DNA of 64,000 bases from JBNKFQ01 sp050289385. GTDB taxonomy: Bacteria; Pseudomonadota; Gammaproteobacteria; Pseudomonadales; Porticoccaceae. Shown in pieces: positions 25,094-33,762 of this stretch (its first letter is position 1; each line of letters begins with the position of its first letter). Made by a program: the position numbers and the translations under genes. The notes below the pieces were generated by a model that saw only the letters and a program-made list of their open reading frames with translations, made no database searches and was not told the DNA's origin. Location: NCBI GenBank assembly GCA_050289385.1, contig JBNKFQ010000225.1:20560-84559 (forward strand). Reading direction: 5' to 3'.

Positions 25094-26395
25094 ATGCTTT
25101 ATCGCCGCAAGCTTATTGCCACACTGTCTTTACTGACCACGTTATGCCTTATGGTTAGCGGTTGTGCCGTCAATCCGGTTACCGGTAAAAGTGAACTGTC
25201 ACTGATTTCACCAGCGCAGGAAGTGCAAATTGGCGAACAACAGTACCACCCGCAAATGCAGTCGCAGGGGGGGCGCTACTACATAGACCCTGACTTGCAG
25301 CTGTACATCAGGGACATCGGCCAAAAACTGGCTCGCGTCAGTCACCGACCCAACCTGCCCTACGAATTTACCTTGTTGAGCAATTCCGTACCCAATGCCT
25401 GGGCTTTGCCCGGCGGTAAAATTGCAATCAATCGCGGCTTGCTGCTTTACCTTGAAGACGAATCACAACTCGCAGCCGTGATCGGACATGAAATTGTTCA
25501 CGCCGCTGCACGTCATACCGCCCAGCGGCTGAGCCAGACACAATTACTGGGCGCTGGCCTCGGCATACTCGGCGCCGCCACCCAAAATACGGCATACGGC
25601 GGGCTGGCATCGCAGGCGGGCCAACTGGGGGCTACTGTCTTTCTTGCCAAATACGGTCGTGAAGACGAACTTCAATCCGATCAATACGGTATGGAATATA
25701 TGGCTAAAGCCGGTTACGACCCCTATGGCGCGGTGCGTCTGCAAGAAGTTTTCGTCAAGCTTTCGGAAGGGCGGCAACAGGATCCAATCTCTGCCCTGTT
25801 CGCCAGCCACCCACCATCACAGGCACGGGTAGCTGCCAATCGCGAACGTGCGCGGCAGCTGCCCCGGGGCAAAACCGGTCGCGATGAGTTTCAGCGTGCC
25901 ATTGCGCAATTGAAAAAAGATGAACCCGCGTACAAAGCTGCGGATGAAGCCGCAAAGCTATTGCAGGCAAAAGATGCGGCCGGGGCGCTTAAATTACTGG
26001 ATCGCGCGGTAGCCCTTCAGCCTGCGGAAAGTGAGTTCTGGGAGCTGAGAGGCTATGCCTGGGAAATGCAAGATAATCTTTCGAACGCGGAGAAGTCCTA
26101 TTCCACCGCCATTAGCAAAAATCCGGATTACTTCAAACCACACGCCCTGCGCGGCCTGGTGCGCATGCAGCAAAAAGAATTTACCGGTGCCGAAGAGGAT
26201 TTTCTGGCCAGTCACCAAATCCTGCCAACTCTGACCACGACCTATTATCTTGGTGAACTGGCCCTGCAACGCAATGACACAAGCACCGCAACCCGATATT
26301 TCGAGCAAGCTGCCAAGGGCAGTGGCGAACTGGCGCAAAAAGCGCAACAACGCCTTACTCAAATCCAGCAAGGGACAACCAGCCAGGGTATGTAA
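25094..26395 (+). CDS. M48 metallopeptidase lipoprotein with TPR (BepA/YfgC-like)
   Basis: A 433-residue periplasmic zinc protease. A lipoprotein signal (lipobox MVSGC) is followed by the M48 catalytic domain with AAVIGHEIVHAAARH (HEXXH) and a later Glu in EDELQSDQYGMEYMAKAGYDP (ExxxD). From about residue 270 there are tetratricopeptide repeats (AKLLQAKDAAGALKLLDRAVALQPAESEFWELRGYAWEMQDNLSNAEKSYSTAISKNPDYFKPHALRGLVRMQQKEFTGAEEDF). This is the layout of BepA, which assists outer-membrane protein assembly; unlike E. coli BepA it is predicted to be lipid-anchored. The ATG at 25094 follows AAGGA (25081-25085). Confidence 0.88.
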   Translation: MLYRRKLIATLSLLTTLCLMVSGCAVNPVTGKSELSLISPAQEVQIGEQQYHPQMQSQGGRYYIDPDLQLYIRDIGQKLARVSHRPNLPYEFTLLSNSVPNAWALPGGKIAINRGLLLYLEDESQLAAVIGHEIVHAAARHTAQRLSQTQLLGAGLGILGAATQNTAYGGLASQAGQLGATVFLAKYGREDELQSDQYGMEYMAKAGYDPYGAVRLQEVFVKLSEGRQQDPISALFASHPPSQARVAANRERARQLPRGKTGRDEFQRAIAQLKKDEPAYKAADEAAKLLQAKDAAGALKLLDRAVALQPAESEFWELRGYAWEMQDNLSNAEKSYSTAISKNPDYFKPHALRGLVRMQQKEFTGAEEDFLASHQILPTLTTTYYLGELALQRNDTSTATRYFEQAAKGSGELAQKAQQRLTQIQQGTTSQGM

Positions 26396-26464
26396 CCGTT
26401 TGTAGCGCAAACCGTTCAATTCGGATTGTATTGCCCGATATCATCTCTGCCTTTGTAATTTGAA

Positions 26465-26514
26465 GTCGACAAGGGATCTGTGTGTCGCCACACGGAGACA
26501 CTCTCCTTGTCGAC
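26465..26514. repeat. Nested inverted repeat upstream of the ECF sigma operon
   Basis: GTCGACAAGG (26465-26474) pairs perfectly with CCTTGTCGAC (26505-26514), and inside it an 8-bp stem (26477-26484 with 26489-26496, loop TCGC) can form. It ends only 10 bp before the putative ECF41 -35 element. It may be a regulatory hairpin or operator for the operon at 26617-29269, or the terminator of the M48 gene, though no T-run follows. Confidence 0.7.
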
Positions 26515-26524
26515 GACAGAGCCC

Positions 26525-26550
26525 GTCACACTTCTCAAAGCTGTTTCGTC
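26525..26550 (+). promoter_or_regulatory. Putative ECF41 sigma-factor promoter
   Basis: GTCACA (26525-26530, preceded by C, so CGTCACA) and CGTC (26547-26550) are separated by 16 bp. The known ECF41 autoregulated promoter is TGTCACA-N16-CGTC, so only the first base differs. It is about 66 bp upstream of the AhpD-like gene start, giving a leader of about 60 nt. The match in both elements and spacing is unlikely by chance next to a sigma factor of that family. Confidence 0.75.
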
Positions 26551-26616
26551 TTACTTGTACCAGTTTAATTTTCGGTATCGCAAGACAACACTAATGAACT
26601 ACTGAGGTTTTATCAT

Positions 26617-27129
26617 ATGGGCAAATCAGATTATCACCAGCAAATCGACGACTTTGAAGCACACTACAAATATGACAGTACCTATATGAGAGAATTGCTT
26701 GATCATTCTCCAACAGGGTATGAAAAGTTTAACAACTTCATGCCCCTGGCAAGCCATAGAGAGAAACTCGATCTGGACATGTATTGGGTGGCTAAATTGG
26801 CAGCAATGAAGGTCGAAGACTGTGGTGACTGCCTTCAGCTAAATGTTCGAATGGCAATCGAAAATGGTGTTTCCAAGAGTATAGTGGCAGCAGCCATAGC
26901 GGGAGGTGAGCAGTTGCCGGAAAACCTGAAAGACATCTATGCATTTGCAACTTGTGTCGCTTCCAATACACAAATCAGTGAGGGCCTGCAAGACAGAATG
27001 GACGCCCTGCTGGACAAAACAACGTTGCTCGAACTTGCTATGTGTATTGCTACAGCCAAAATATTTCCAACTATCAAGCGCACTTTGGGCTATACCAGAA
27101 GTTGCAGCCTGATCAAAATAGACGTGTAA
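26617..27129 (+). CDS. AhpD/carboxymuconolactone decarboxylase-like protein
   Basis: A 170-residue helical protein. Residues 69-72 form a CxxC pair (EDCGDCLQLNVRMAIENGVSKSIVAAAI), the redox or active-site motif of AhpD-like carboxymuconolactone decarboxylase family proteins. It is probably a thiol-based peroxidase or disulfide reductase component. The ECF41 sigma genes are typically accompanied by a carboxymuconolactone decarboxylase-, oxidoreductase- or epimerase-type gene, so this one is the likely functional partner of the sigma factor immediately downstream (gap 8 bp). The substrate is unknown. Confidence 0.85.
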   Translation: MGKSDYHQQIDDFEAHYKYDSTYMRELLDHSPTGYEKFNNFMPLASHREKLDLDMYWVAKLAAMKVEDCGDCLQLNVRMAIENGVSKSIVAAAIAGGEQLPENLKDIYAFATCVASNTQISEGLQDRMDALLDKTTLLELAMCIATAKIFPTIKRTLGYTRSCSLIKIDV

Positions 27130-27137
27130 ACACCACT

Positions 27138-28022
27138 ATGGCCACACCTGAAGCAGACGCCTTCGAAACTCATCGGTCAAAATTGATCGGTTTGGCTTAT
27201 CGAATTACCGGCTCAATCTCGGAAGCAGAAGATATCGTTCAGGAAGCTTTTCTGAAATGGTTTAGCGCCGACCACGAAACCATTCGATCACATTATTCAT
27301 GGTTAATAACGGTAACAACCCGACTTTCTCTGGACCATTTAAAAAGTGCCCGAGTACAACGACAATCCTATATTGGCCCCTGGCTACCTGAACCTTTTAT
27401 TGCCGACAAGGAAACCCCTGAAAAAGGACTTGAACTGGATGAGTCGATAACGATGGCCTTACTGGTTTTGCTGGAACAGCTATCTCCCGGCGAAAGAGCC
27501 GCCTTTATCTTACATGACTTGTTTCACTTCGATTTTGACGAAATTGGGGAAATTCTGCAAAAAACCTCTCCCTCCTGCCGAAAACTGGCGAGCCGTGCTC
27601 GCGGAAAAATCGATACGGACACCACAGATCACAGGGCAAACAAGGAAGAATATTTTGGCGTAGTTTCGGCTTTTTTTGATGCAGTGAAAAATGGCAACGT
27701 TCCAGAACTTGTGTCTCTTCTACAAAAAAATGTCGCCTTCCACTCGGACGGTGGAGGCAAAGTACCCGCTGCTCTGGAAATACTAAAAGGTGCTGACACA
27801 ACGGCCGCTTTTTTGATGGAAAAAGTCCGTCCCAGTTTTGCCGAGGCAGATATGGCAGAAACAGCAATCACTTTCACCTGGTTTAATGGGTCTCCGGGCT
27901 TTGTCGTGCGAATCAACAAAAAACCTGTTTCTGCTTTCAACTTCGAAATAGAAAACCACACTATTAAAAAAATCCATGCGCTTCGCAACCCCGACAAGCT
28001 AAGACTATTCGACCTTAAATGA
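27138..28022 (+). CDS. ECF41-family RNA polymerase sigma factor
   Basis: A 294-residue sigma factor. Region 2 is AYRITGSISEAEDIVQEAFLKWF and region 4 is LEQLSPGERAAFILHDLFHFDFDEIGEILQKTSPSCRKLASRARGKI. The C-terminal extension (about 165-294, SnoaL-like) carries the ECF41 hallmarks: WLPEP at 82-86, DGGGK at 204-208 and NPDKL at 284-288. No anti-sigma factor gene is adjacent, as usual for this group, because the C-terminal domain itself controls activity. The ATG at 27138 follows the CMD gene by 8 bp; the stop overlaps the MFS start (ATGA). A near-consensus ECF41 promoter lies before the operon, indicating autoregulation. Confidence 0.93.
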   Translation: MATPEADAFETHRSKLIGLAYRITGSISEAEDIVQEAFLKWFSADHETIRSHYSWLITVTTRLSLDHLKSARVQRQSYIGPWLPEPFIADKETPEKGLELDESITMALLVLLEQLSPGERAAFILHDLFHFDFDEIGEILQKTSPSCRKLASRARGKIDTDTTDHRANKEEYFGVVSAFFDAVKNGNVPELVSLLQKNVAFHSDGGGKVPAALEILKGADTTAAFLMEKVRPSFAEADMAETAITFTWFNGSPGFVVRINKKPVSAFNFEIENHTIKKIHALRNPDKLRLFDLK

Positions 28023-29269
28023 AAATAGCAAACAACATGACAGCGGTTTTTATAACCGTGTTTACGGGGTTTATTGGCCTGAGCTTACCATATCCAGTTT
28101 TCAGTCACTTGTTTTTATCTGCAGATTCAACATTAATTCCACTAAACATAACAGAAAATGCCAGAGCCTTGTTTTTGGGAGCAGCAATTGCCTTTTTTCC
28201 GATAGGTCAGGCTGTCGCCTCGCCGATATGGGGCAAATGGTCTGACCGTTATGGTCGTAAACGAATTCTCATCTTTTCGCTGGCTTTTGCCAGTACTGGC
28301 ATGCTTGTCACGGCCTTTGCGATTAACCTGGACATGCTATATCTGTTGTTTTTGGGGCGACTGGTATCCGGGCTGGGCGAAGGTAATATTGCCATAGCCC
28401 AGGCAATGGCATCAGATGCTGACACAAAAGACCAAAAAACAAAAAATATGGCAGCGATATCTATAGCCATAAATGCTGGATGGATTGTTGGGCCATTGCT
28501 GGGAGGCTTGGCTGGAGACAGTCAAATTGCAAGTTTCACCGGGCCAACTCTGCCGTTTTGGATAGCCACAGTGATGTATTTGCTGAACATGGTTATTATC
28601 TATGGTCTGATCCAGGCAGACAGCAAACAAACTATTCTGAATACCAGGGTCGAGGGAGTTGATTTTCTTACCTTGCTGAGTAACGGTGCATTCCGGGTCA
28701 TCATAGTACTGACCCTGATCTGTTTTTTCGGCACTTATGTCATGTTTTCCTTTTTTGGGCCATATCTGGTACAGACATTTAATGTCACCTCGGCAAAGCT
28801 CGGGCTTTGTGCTGCGCTGCTGAGCATACCGTTAATCCTGGCTGGAATCTGCGCTGGCAAAATCCATCAACGGCTTGGCGTAATGAAAATGACTATTCTG
28901 GGGCTAACTCTTCTCGCCGGTGGTCTCGCACTTCTTGTCTTGCCGGACGACCTGGCATGGCTGGTTATTCCGGCAACCATTACAGCTTTTGGAATAGTTA
29001 TTCTGGAAGTAACAACTGCAATTATGGTGTCTGATGTTGTTTCCAGAAAACATCAGGGCCAGGCAATGGGAGTATATCGTTCAGCTATCGTTATCGCTGA
29101 AATTATGGCTGCACTTGCTGGTGGATGGCTTGCTGGCTACATTCCTCAGGCGCCCTTTTTACTGGCTGGCATTGTTGTTGCGTCTGGACTGCCACTGGTA
29201 ATTTCAAAAATTCGACGCAAAATAAAGCCCCGGCTACTGCCGGGGCGTCAGGATTTTTCGAGCTTATAA
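28019..29269 (+). CDS. MFS efflux-type transporter
   Basis: A 416-residue major facilitator with 12 predicted transmembrane helices. The loop 2-3 motif is GKWSDRYGRKRILIFS (about residues 64-79), and a second-half counterpart loop occurs in AGKIHQRLGVMKMT. The architecture is that of drug/H+ antiporters (TetA/Bcr-like), with proton-motive-force-driven export of a small molecule. It is translationally coupled to the sigma factor (ATGA at 28019-28022), so the sigma factor may induce efflux of the same compound that is detoxified by the AhpD-like protein; this is an inference. Its 3' end contains the minus-strand terminator of the pst-phoU operon. Confidence 0.85.
   Translation: MKIANNMTAVFITVFTGFIGLSLPYPVFSHLFLSADSTLIPLNITENARALFLGAAIAFFPIGQAVASPIWGKWSDRYGRKRILIFSLAFASTGMLVTAFAINLDMLYLLFLGRLVSGLGEGNIAIAQAMASDADTKDQKTKNMAAISIAINAGWIVGPLLGGLAGDSQIASFTGPTLPFWIATVMYLLNMVIIYGLIQADSKQTILNTRVEGVDFLTLLSNGAFRVIIVLTLICFFGTYVMFSFFGPYLVQTFNVTSAKLGLCAALLSIPLILAGICAGKIHQRLGVMKMTILGLTLLAGGLALLVLPDDLAWLVIPATITAFGIVILEVTTAIMVSDVVSRKHQGQAMGVYRSAIVIAEIMAALAGGWLAGYIPQAPFLLAGIVVASGLPLVISKIRRKIKPRLLPGRQDFSSL
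29227..29246 (-). terminator. Terminator of pst-phoU operon
   Basis: On the minus strand an 8-bp GC stem (GCCCCGGC/GCCGGGGC, 4-nt loop) is followed by TTTATTTT, a good intrinsic terminator shape 33 bp beyond the phoU stop. It lies within the last codons of the convergent MFS gene; on the plus strand the downstream run is a weaker ATTTTTCG after a 7-nt gap. Confidence 0.8.
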
Positions 29270-29278
29270 TCCGGGCAA

Positions 29279-29971
29279 CTACTCGTCCATATTCCCATGG
29301 CGAATATCCTCACCATTTACCAGATAAACTACCTGCTCACAAATATTCTTGGCGTGGTCACCAACCCTTTCGAGTGCACGCAACGCCCACATAATATTAA
29401 TTACGCGGGAAATACTGCGAGGGTCTTCCATCATATAAGTGACCAGTTCGCGCAGGGCCGTTTTGTAATCCAGGTCAACTTCCTCGTCCCGGTTCAGGGT
29501 TACCAAAGCACTATCAACGTTATAGCGTGCAAACGCATCCAGTGACTGATCAAGCATTTCGCGCACGCTATTACCAATGTGACGAATTTCCACATAACCG
29601 CGCGGGGCTGAACCCTCTTCACACAATTTGATAGCCATTTTTGCAACACGCGCAGCCTCGTCACCGATACGCTCCAGATCGCGTATGGTTTTATTGACAG
29701 CCATAACCATGCGCAAATCACTGGCCGCAGGCTGGCGCCGGGCAATCAGCAAGGTACATGCCTCATCGATATCAATTTCCATTTGATCAATTTGCTCTTC
29801 GGCTTGCAGCACTTGCTCTGCCAATGCACTATCGGCGTGTTCCAGTGCCAGAATGGCATTTTCAACCTGCTTCTGAACCAGCCCGCCCATTTCCAGCATC
29901 CAGGTTTTTACCTGTTCCAGCTCGTCATTAAATTGCTGGGAGATATGCTGATCGAAATGCATTTTGTCCAC
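29279..29971 (-). CDS. phoU: Phosphate-signalling regulator PhoU
   Basis: A 230-residue PhoU with the two repeated three-helix bundles (LEQVKTWMLEMGGLVQKQVENAILALEHAD and, in the second half, REMLDQSLDAFARYNVDSALVTLNRDEEVD). The metal-binding type motifs EEQIDQMEIDIDE and NRDEEVDLDYK, and RIGDEAARVA and RVGDHAKNICE, are present in each half. PhoU dampens PhoR/PstSCAB signalling. Last gene of the pst operon, 11 bp after pstB. The length and sequence are typical. Confidence 0.96.
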   Translation of the reverse strand: MDKMHFDQHISQQFNDELEQVKTWMLEMGGLVQKQVENAILALEHADSALAEQVLQAEEQIDQMEIDIDEACTLLIARRQPAASDLRMVMAVNKTIRDLERIGDEAARVAKMAIKLCEEGSAPRGYVEIRHIGNSVREMLDQSLDAFARYNVDSALVTLNRDEEVDLDYKTALRELVTYMMEDPRSISRVINIMWALRALERVGDHAKNICEQVVYLVNGEDIRHGNMDE

Positions 29972-29982
29972 GTTAGTACTCC

Positions 29983-30861
29983 TTAACCAAACCGGCCAGT
30001 GATATAGGCCTCGGTCAGCTCATGCTCCGGGGCAGTAAATACCTTTTGTGTGTCATTTACTTCGATCAGATACCCCAGATGGAAATAGGCTGTACGTTGA
30101 GACACTCGCGCCGCTTGCTGCATGGAGTGCGTAACAATAGCTATAGTGTAGTTCTCACGCAGTTCCGCAATCAACTCCTCGATTCTTGCAGTCGCAATCG
30201 GGTCGAGGGCAGAACATGGTTCATCCATCAAAATCACTTCCGGACTCACTGCTATTGCCCTGGCAATACACAAACGTTGTTGCTGGCCACCAGACAACCC
30301 GGTCCCCGGTGAGTGTAACCGGTCTTTTACCTCTGCCCAGAGGCTGGCGCGCTTGAGGCTGGTTTCGACAATTTCATCCAGCTCTGCACGACGATTTGCC
30401 AAACCGTGCAAACGAGGCCCATACGCAACGTTATCGTAAATCGACTTGGGAAACGGGTTCGGCTTTTGAAACACCATGCCAATGCGAGCGCGCAGTGCGA
30501 CTACATCCATACGCTTGTCGTAGATATCTTCGCCATCCAGCGTCAGGTTACCCTCAACACGGCAACTTTCTATGGTGTCATTCATACGATTGAGACTGCG
30601 CAAAAATGTGGATTTACCACAACCGGACGGACCGATCATGGCAATAACCTGATTTTTGCCAATATCCAAGTCCACACCATAAATGGCCTGATTGTCGCCG
30701 TAAAACACGTTGACATCCCGCATCGACATTTTCGAATTTTCAACCAGAGCTTCGCCGACTGTACTGCCGTACTCAATCTCACGCTGGGTCTCAGGCCGGG
30801 TTTGCCCTCCCTGATGGATCAACATGTCATCTGTCTGCCCGGTTGCCACTGTAGTCATCAA
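29983..30861 (-). CDS. pstB: Phosphate ABC transporter ATP-binding protein PstB
   Basis: A 292-residue ATPase: Walker A GPSGCGKST, Q-loop VFQKPNPFPKSIYDN, signature LSGGQQQRL, Walker B VILMDEPCSALDP and H-loop IVTHSMQQAARVSQRTAYFHLG. The PNPFP block after the Q-loop is typical of PstB. It drives high-affinity phosphate uptake with PstA and PstC. The annotated start yields an N-terminal extension of about 45 residues before MSMRDVNVFYGDNQAIYG; internal Met codons could be the real start, so the N-terminus is uncertain. Confidence 0.96.
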   Translation of the reverse strand: MMTTVATGQTDDMLIHQGGQTRPETQREIEYGSTVGEALVENSKMSMRDVNVFYGDNQAIYGVDLDIGKNQVIAMIGPSGCGKSTFLRSLNRMNDTIESCRVEGNLTLDGEDIYDKRMDVVALRARIGMVFQKPNPFPKSIYDNVAYGPRLHGLANRRAELDEIVETSLKRASLWAEVKDRLHSPGTGLSGGQQQRLCIARAIAVSPEVILMDEPCSALDPIATARIEELIAELRENYTIAIVTHSMQQAARVSQRTAYFHLGYLIEVNDTQKVFTAPEHELTEAYITGRFG

Positions 30862-30940
30862 TCATTACCTGCATAAAGAAAGTACCCGAATATAACACTG
30901 GTTCCAACTGTCCTCAGCCTTCTGTCACCTGTCATTTGAA

Positions 30941-32245
30941 TCACCAGCGACGTTCCAGCCGCTTGCGCATAAATACCGCCAACGTATTCATCACCACAAG
31001 AAACGCCAGCAAAACCATAATGGCCGCTGAGGTTTTCTCGATAAACGCCCTTTCCGGGCTATCTGCCCACAAAAATATCTGCACCGGCAACACCGTTGCC
31101 GGGTCGGCAAAACCGCCGGGTACATCAACAATAAAAGCCACCATGCCAATCATCAGCAAAGGTGCCGATTCGCCCAACGCCTGCGCCATTCCGATAATTG
31201 CGCCAGTCATCATGCCCGGCATTGCCAATGGCAACACATGATGCAATACCACCTGCATTGGCGAGGCGCCCATACCCATTGCCGCTTCGCGAATAGATGG
31301 CGGCACAGCTTTGATTGCGGCACGACTGGAAATAATAATCGTGGGTAACGTCATTAAAGTCAGTACCAGGCCGCCCACCACCGGAATAGAACGTGGCACA
31401 TGAAAAAAATTGATAAAAATGGCGAGGCCCAGCAATCCAAAGATAATTGAAGGCACTGCCGCAAGGTTGTTGATATTAACTTCAATCAGGTCGGTCCACT
31501 TGTTACTGGGCGCAAATTCTTCCAGATAAATGGCAGCAGCCACTCCGATCGGAAACGATAATGCCAAGGTAATCAATAATGTAAAAAATGAGCCCGTAGC
31601 CGCACCCCGGATACCCGCCAGCTCTGGTTCACGTGAGTCCCCTCGCGTAAAAAAGTTAACATTGAAGCGTTTCTTGATATCACCCACGGCAATTAACTGA
31701 TCTACCCATTCTTGTTGGCGCTCACTGACTTTGCCGAGAAACTTTTTACCGTCAAGGCTTTTATAGTAGGTATCAATATCATCATCAGCCAGCAACCAGA
31801 GTGTTTCGCTTTGACCGAGCAAACTCGGCCGGGATTCGAGCCGATCACGCAATTCAAAAGCAGCTCCAACACTGGCCAGACGATACAGATCCCTTTTTTC
31901 CTTGCGCCCGGAAATGTTCGGGAAAGCCTTGCGCAGAGCCTGCTTTATTACACCTTCAAAGTTTGCCAGCGACATCTGATCTTCGTTCTGTACGTCGGTA
32001 ACACCGAGGACGTCAGAATCGTAAGTAACTTCCAACTGCAAATATGTTTGCTGAAATGCGCCAGCGCCCTTGCCGATAATGTCGGTAAACAGTACCAGTA
32101 ATGCCACCAAACCAAAGCCGACGGAAAGCATGCCATAAAAACGAAAGCGTTTTTCCGCGCGGTAGCGCTGTGCCAGTGACTTTCTGACTTTTTCGGAAGT
32201 GCTGTTTACAGCAGAACCCGACGCTTCGGATTTCGAACTAGTCAT
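30941..32245 (-). CDS. pstA: Phosphate ABC transporter permease PstA (long form)
   Basis: A 434-residue permease. The C-terminal part contains the ABC-permease EAA-like loop RAAIKAVPPSIREAAMGMGASPMQVVLHHVLPLAMPGMMTG and helices of PstA. Compared with E. coli PstA (about 296 residues) there is a large extra N-terminal and periplasmic stretch (about residues 30-190, including VTYDSDVLGVTDVQNEDQMSLANFEGVIKQALRKAFPNISG). Such long forms are seen in other marine gammaproteobacteria. The ATG at 32245 overlaps pstC by 8 bp; a start at 32281 is possible. The product pairs with the also extended PstC. Confidence 0.92.
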   Translation of the reverse strand: MTSSKSEASGSAVNSTSEKVRKSLAQRYRAEKRFRFYGMLSVGFGLVALLVLFTDIIGKGAGAFQQTYLQLEVTYDSDVLGVTDVQNEDQMSLANFEGVIKQALRKAFPNISGRKEKRDLYRLASVGAAFELRDRLESRPSLLGQSETLWLLADDDIDTYYKSLDGKKFLGKVSERQQEWVDQLIAVGDIKKRFNVNFFTRGDSREPELAGIRGAATGSFFTLLITLALSFPIGVAAAIYLEEFAPSNKWTDLIEVNINNLAAVPSIIFGLLGLAIFINFFHVPRSIPVVGGLVLTLMTLPTIIISSRAAIKAVPPSIREAAMGMGASPMQVVLHHVLPLAMPGMMTGAIIGMAQALGESAPLLMIGMVAFIVDVPGGFADPATVLPVQIFLWADSPERAFIEKTSAAIMVLLAFLVVMNTLAVFMRKRLERRW

Positions 32246-33632
32246 ATTGCTCTCGATATTTTTTAACGGTGCGCAAGGCAATCAGGTTCAGAATCAGGGT
32301 AACCAAAAACAGCATCAAACCCAGAGCAAACGCTGCCAGAGTCTTCGGACTATCGAACTCCTGGTCGCCGGTCAGCAAGGTTACAATTTGTACCGTTACT
32401 GTTGTTACCGCTTCCAGAGGATTAGCCGTCAGGTTGGCTGCAAGACCCGCGGCCATGACAACGATCATGGTTTCACCAATTGCTCGAGATGCAGCCAGCA
32501 AAACGCCACCGACGATGCCAGGTAACGCCGCCGGAAATACGACTTTTTTAATCGTTTCCGAACGCGTGGCGCCAAGGCCAAGGGAACCATCTCGCAACGT
32601 CCGCGGCACTGCTGTAATCACATCATCCGCAAGGGAGGATATAAACGGGATGATCATTATTCCCATCACGGAACCGGCAGCCAGTGCACTTTCGGAAGAC
32701 ACACTCAGCCCTATTGACTCTCCCAGCTCACGCACAACAGGCGCAACGGTCAACGCTGCGAAAAACCCATATACGACCGTCGGTATACCCGCCAGAATCT
32801 CAAGCAGCGGCTTGATGACATTGCGCAGCCTGGGGCTGGCATATTCGGCCAGATAAATCGCGGACATTAATCCAACCGGTACCGCCACGATCATGGCAAT
32901 GGCCGAAATTAACAGGGTACCGAGAAATAGCGGCACCGCACCGAAACTGCCGGAAGAACCGACTTGATCAGCGCGAATTGCTGTCTGTGGACTCCACTCC
33001 GTGCCAAAAACAAAGTTCACCGCGGACACTTCTTCAAAACTGAAGAAGCGAATCGTCTCGAATATTACTGAAAACAGAATGCCTACTGTCGTAAGGATGG
33101 CAATGCATGCGCAAGCCAGCAAACCGGCTTTAAACACCTTTTCCACTTGATGACGAGCCCGCAGCGCCGGTGATATCCTGCGCCAGCCCCAAAATCCACC
33201 GACGACCGACAACGACAGAATGCTGGCCGTCAACACCCACCGTGCTGTCTGGTGCAGACTATTCAACCGCTCGGCTGCCGCAATGAGCGGTAAATCGCCA
33301 TCACCTGGCGACAGTGATCCGGAGGCAATATTCTCTATGCGATTAAGCAGCAAATTGTAGTCAGCCGCCGTTTGCGGTTGCAGGTTTTCGGACAAACCGG
33401 AAAGCACCATCTGACTGATGACCGGCTCATCAAACATCAGCCAAATGACTAGCAACAGCAGCGACGGCAGGCAGCACCAGATGGCCGTTTGCACTCCGTA
33501 ATAAAAAGGCAGGGAATTGAGGTGACGTATGCCACCCAGAGGCCGGGCCTTTACAAAGGAGCGCCCGTAGCCGAGATAGTAGGCCAGACCGACCATGGCG
33601 ATCAGGACGATTATCAGATTTGTTGTCTGCAT
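32238..33632 (-). CDS. pstC: Phosphate ABC transporter permease PstC (long form)
   Basis: A 464-residue permease, longer than E. coli PstC (319 residues). The permease core includes PLFLGTLLISAIAMIVAVPVGLMSAIYLAEYASPRLRNVIKPLLEILAGIPTVVYGFFA and the ABC-contact loop VPRTLRDGSLGLGATRSETIKKVVFPAALPGIVGG. The additional segment is N-terminal, with three predicted helices and a periplasmic loop (PQTAADYNLLLNRIENIASGSLSPGDGDLPL). pstC follows pstS after 130 bp that contain a terminator-like hairpin, so its expression is probably lower than that of pstS. Confidence 0.94.
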   Translation of the reverse strand: MQTTNLIIVLIAMVGLAYYLGYGRSFVKARPLGGIRHLNSLPFYYGVQTAIWCCLPSLLLLVIWLMFDEPVISQMVLSGLSENLQPQTAADYNLLLNRIENIASGSLSPGDGDLPLIAAAERLNSLHQTARWVLTASILSLSVVGGFWGWRRISPALRARHQVEKVFKAGLLACACIAILTTVGILFSVIFETIRFFSFEEVSAVNFVFGTEWSPQTAIRADQVGSSGSFGAVPLFLGTLLISAIAMIVAVPVGLMSAIYLAEYASPRLRNVIKPLLEILAGIPTVVYGFFAALTVAPVVRELGESIGLSVSSESALAAGSVMGIMIIPFISSLADDVITAVPRTLRDGSLGLGATRSETIKKVVFPAALPGIVGGVLLAASRAIGETMIVVMAAGLAANLTANPLEAVTTVTVQIVTLLTGDQEFDSPKTLAAFALGLMLFLVTLILNLIALRTVKKYREQYD

Positions 33633-33674
33633 GTTTGTTCTGTCCTGTGCGCGAATTACCCGCCGCTTTCTGTC

Positions 33675-33703
33675 AAAAAGGCCCGGCAGATTTCCGCCGG
33701 GCC
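33675..33703 (-). terminator. Attenuator-like hairpin between pstS and pstC
   Basis: GGCCCGGC (33680-33687) and GCCGGGCC (33696-33703) form a perfect 8-bp GC stem with an 8-nt loop. On the minus strand, the transcription direction of the pst operon, it is followed by TTTTTGAC, so it is shaped like an intrinsic terminator. It likely reduces read-through from pstS into pstCAB-phoU, giving an excess of the periplasmic binding protein. Confidence 0.8.
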
Positions 33704-33762
33704 AAATTTTGAGAAAACTCTGTTATTGTTCTGCTACTTCTGTGCCATTACTGCAACGAGCG

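Noticed and set aside
30890..30935. A Pho box in the pstA-pstB gap (CTGTCACCTGTCAT)
   Set aside because: The half-sites abut without the 4-bp spacer, so they do not fit the Pho box; the gene is inside an operon already controlled at pstS.
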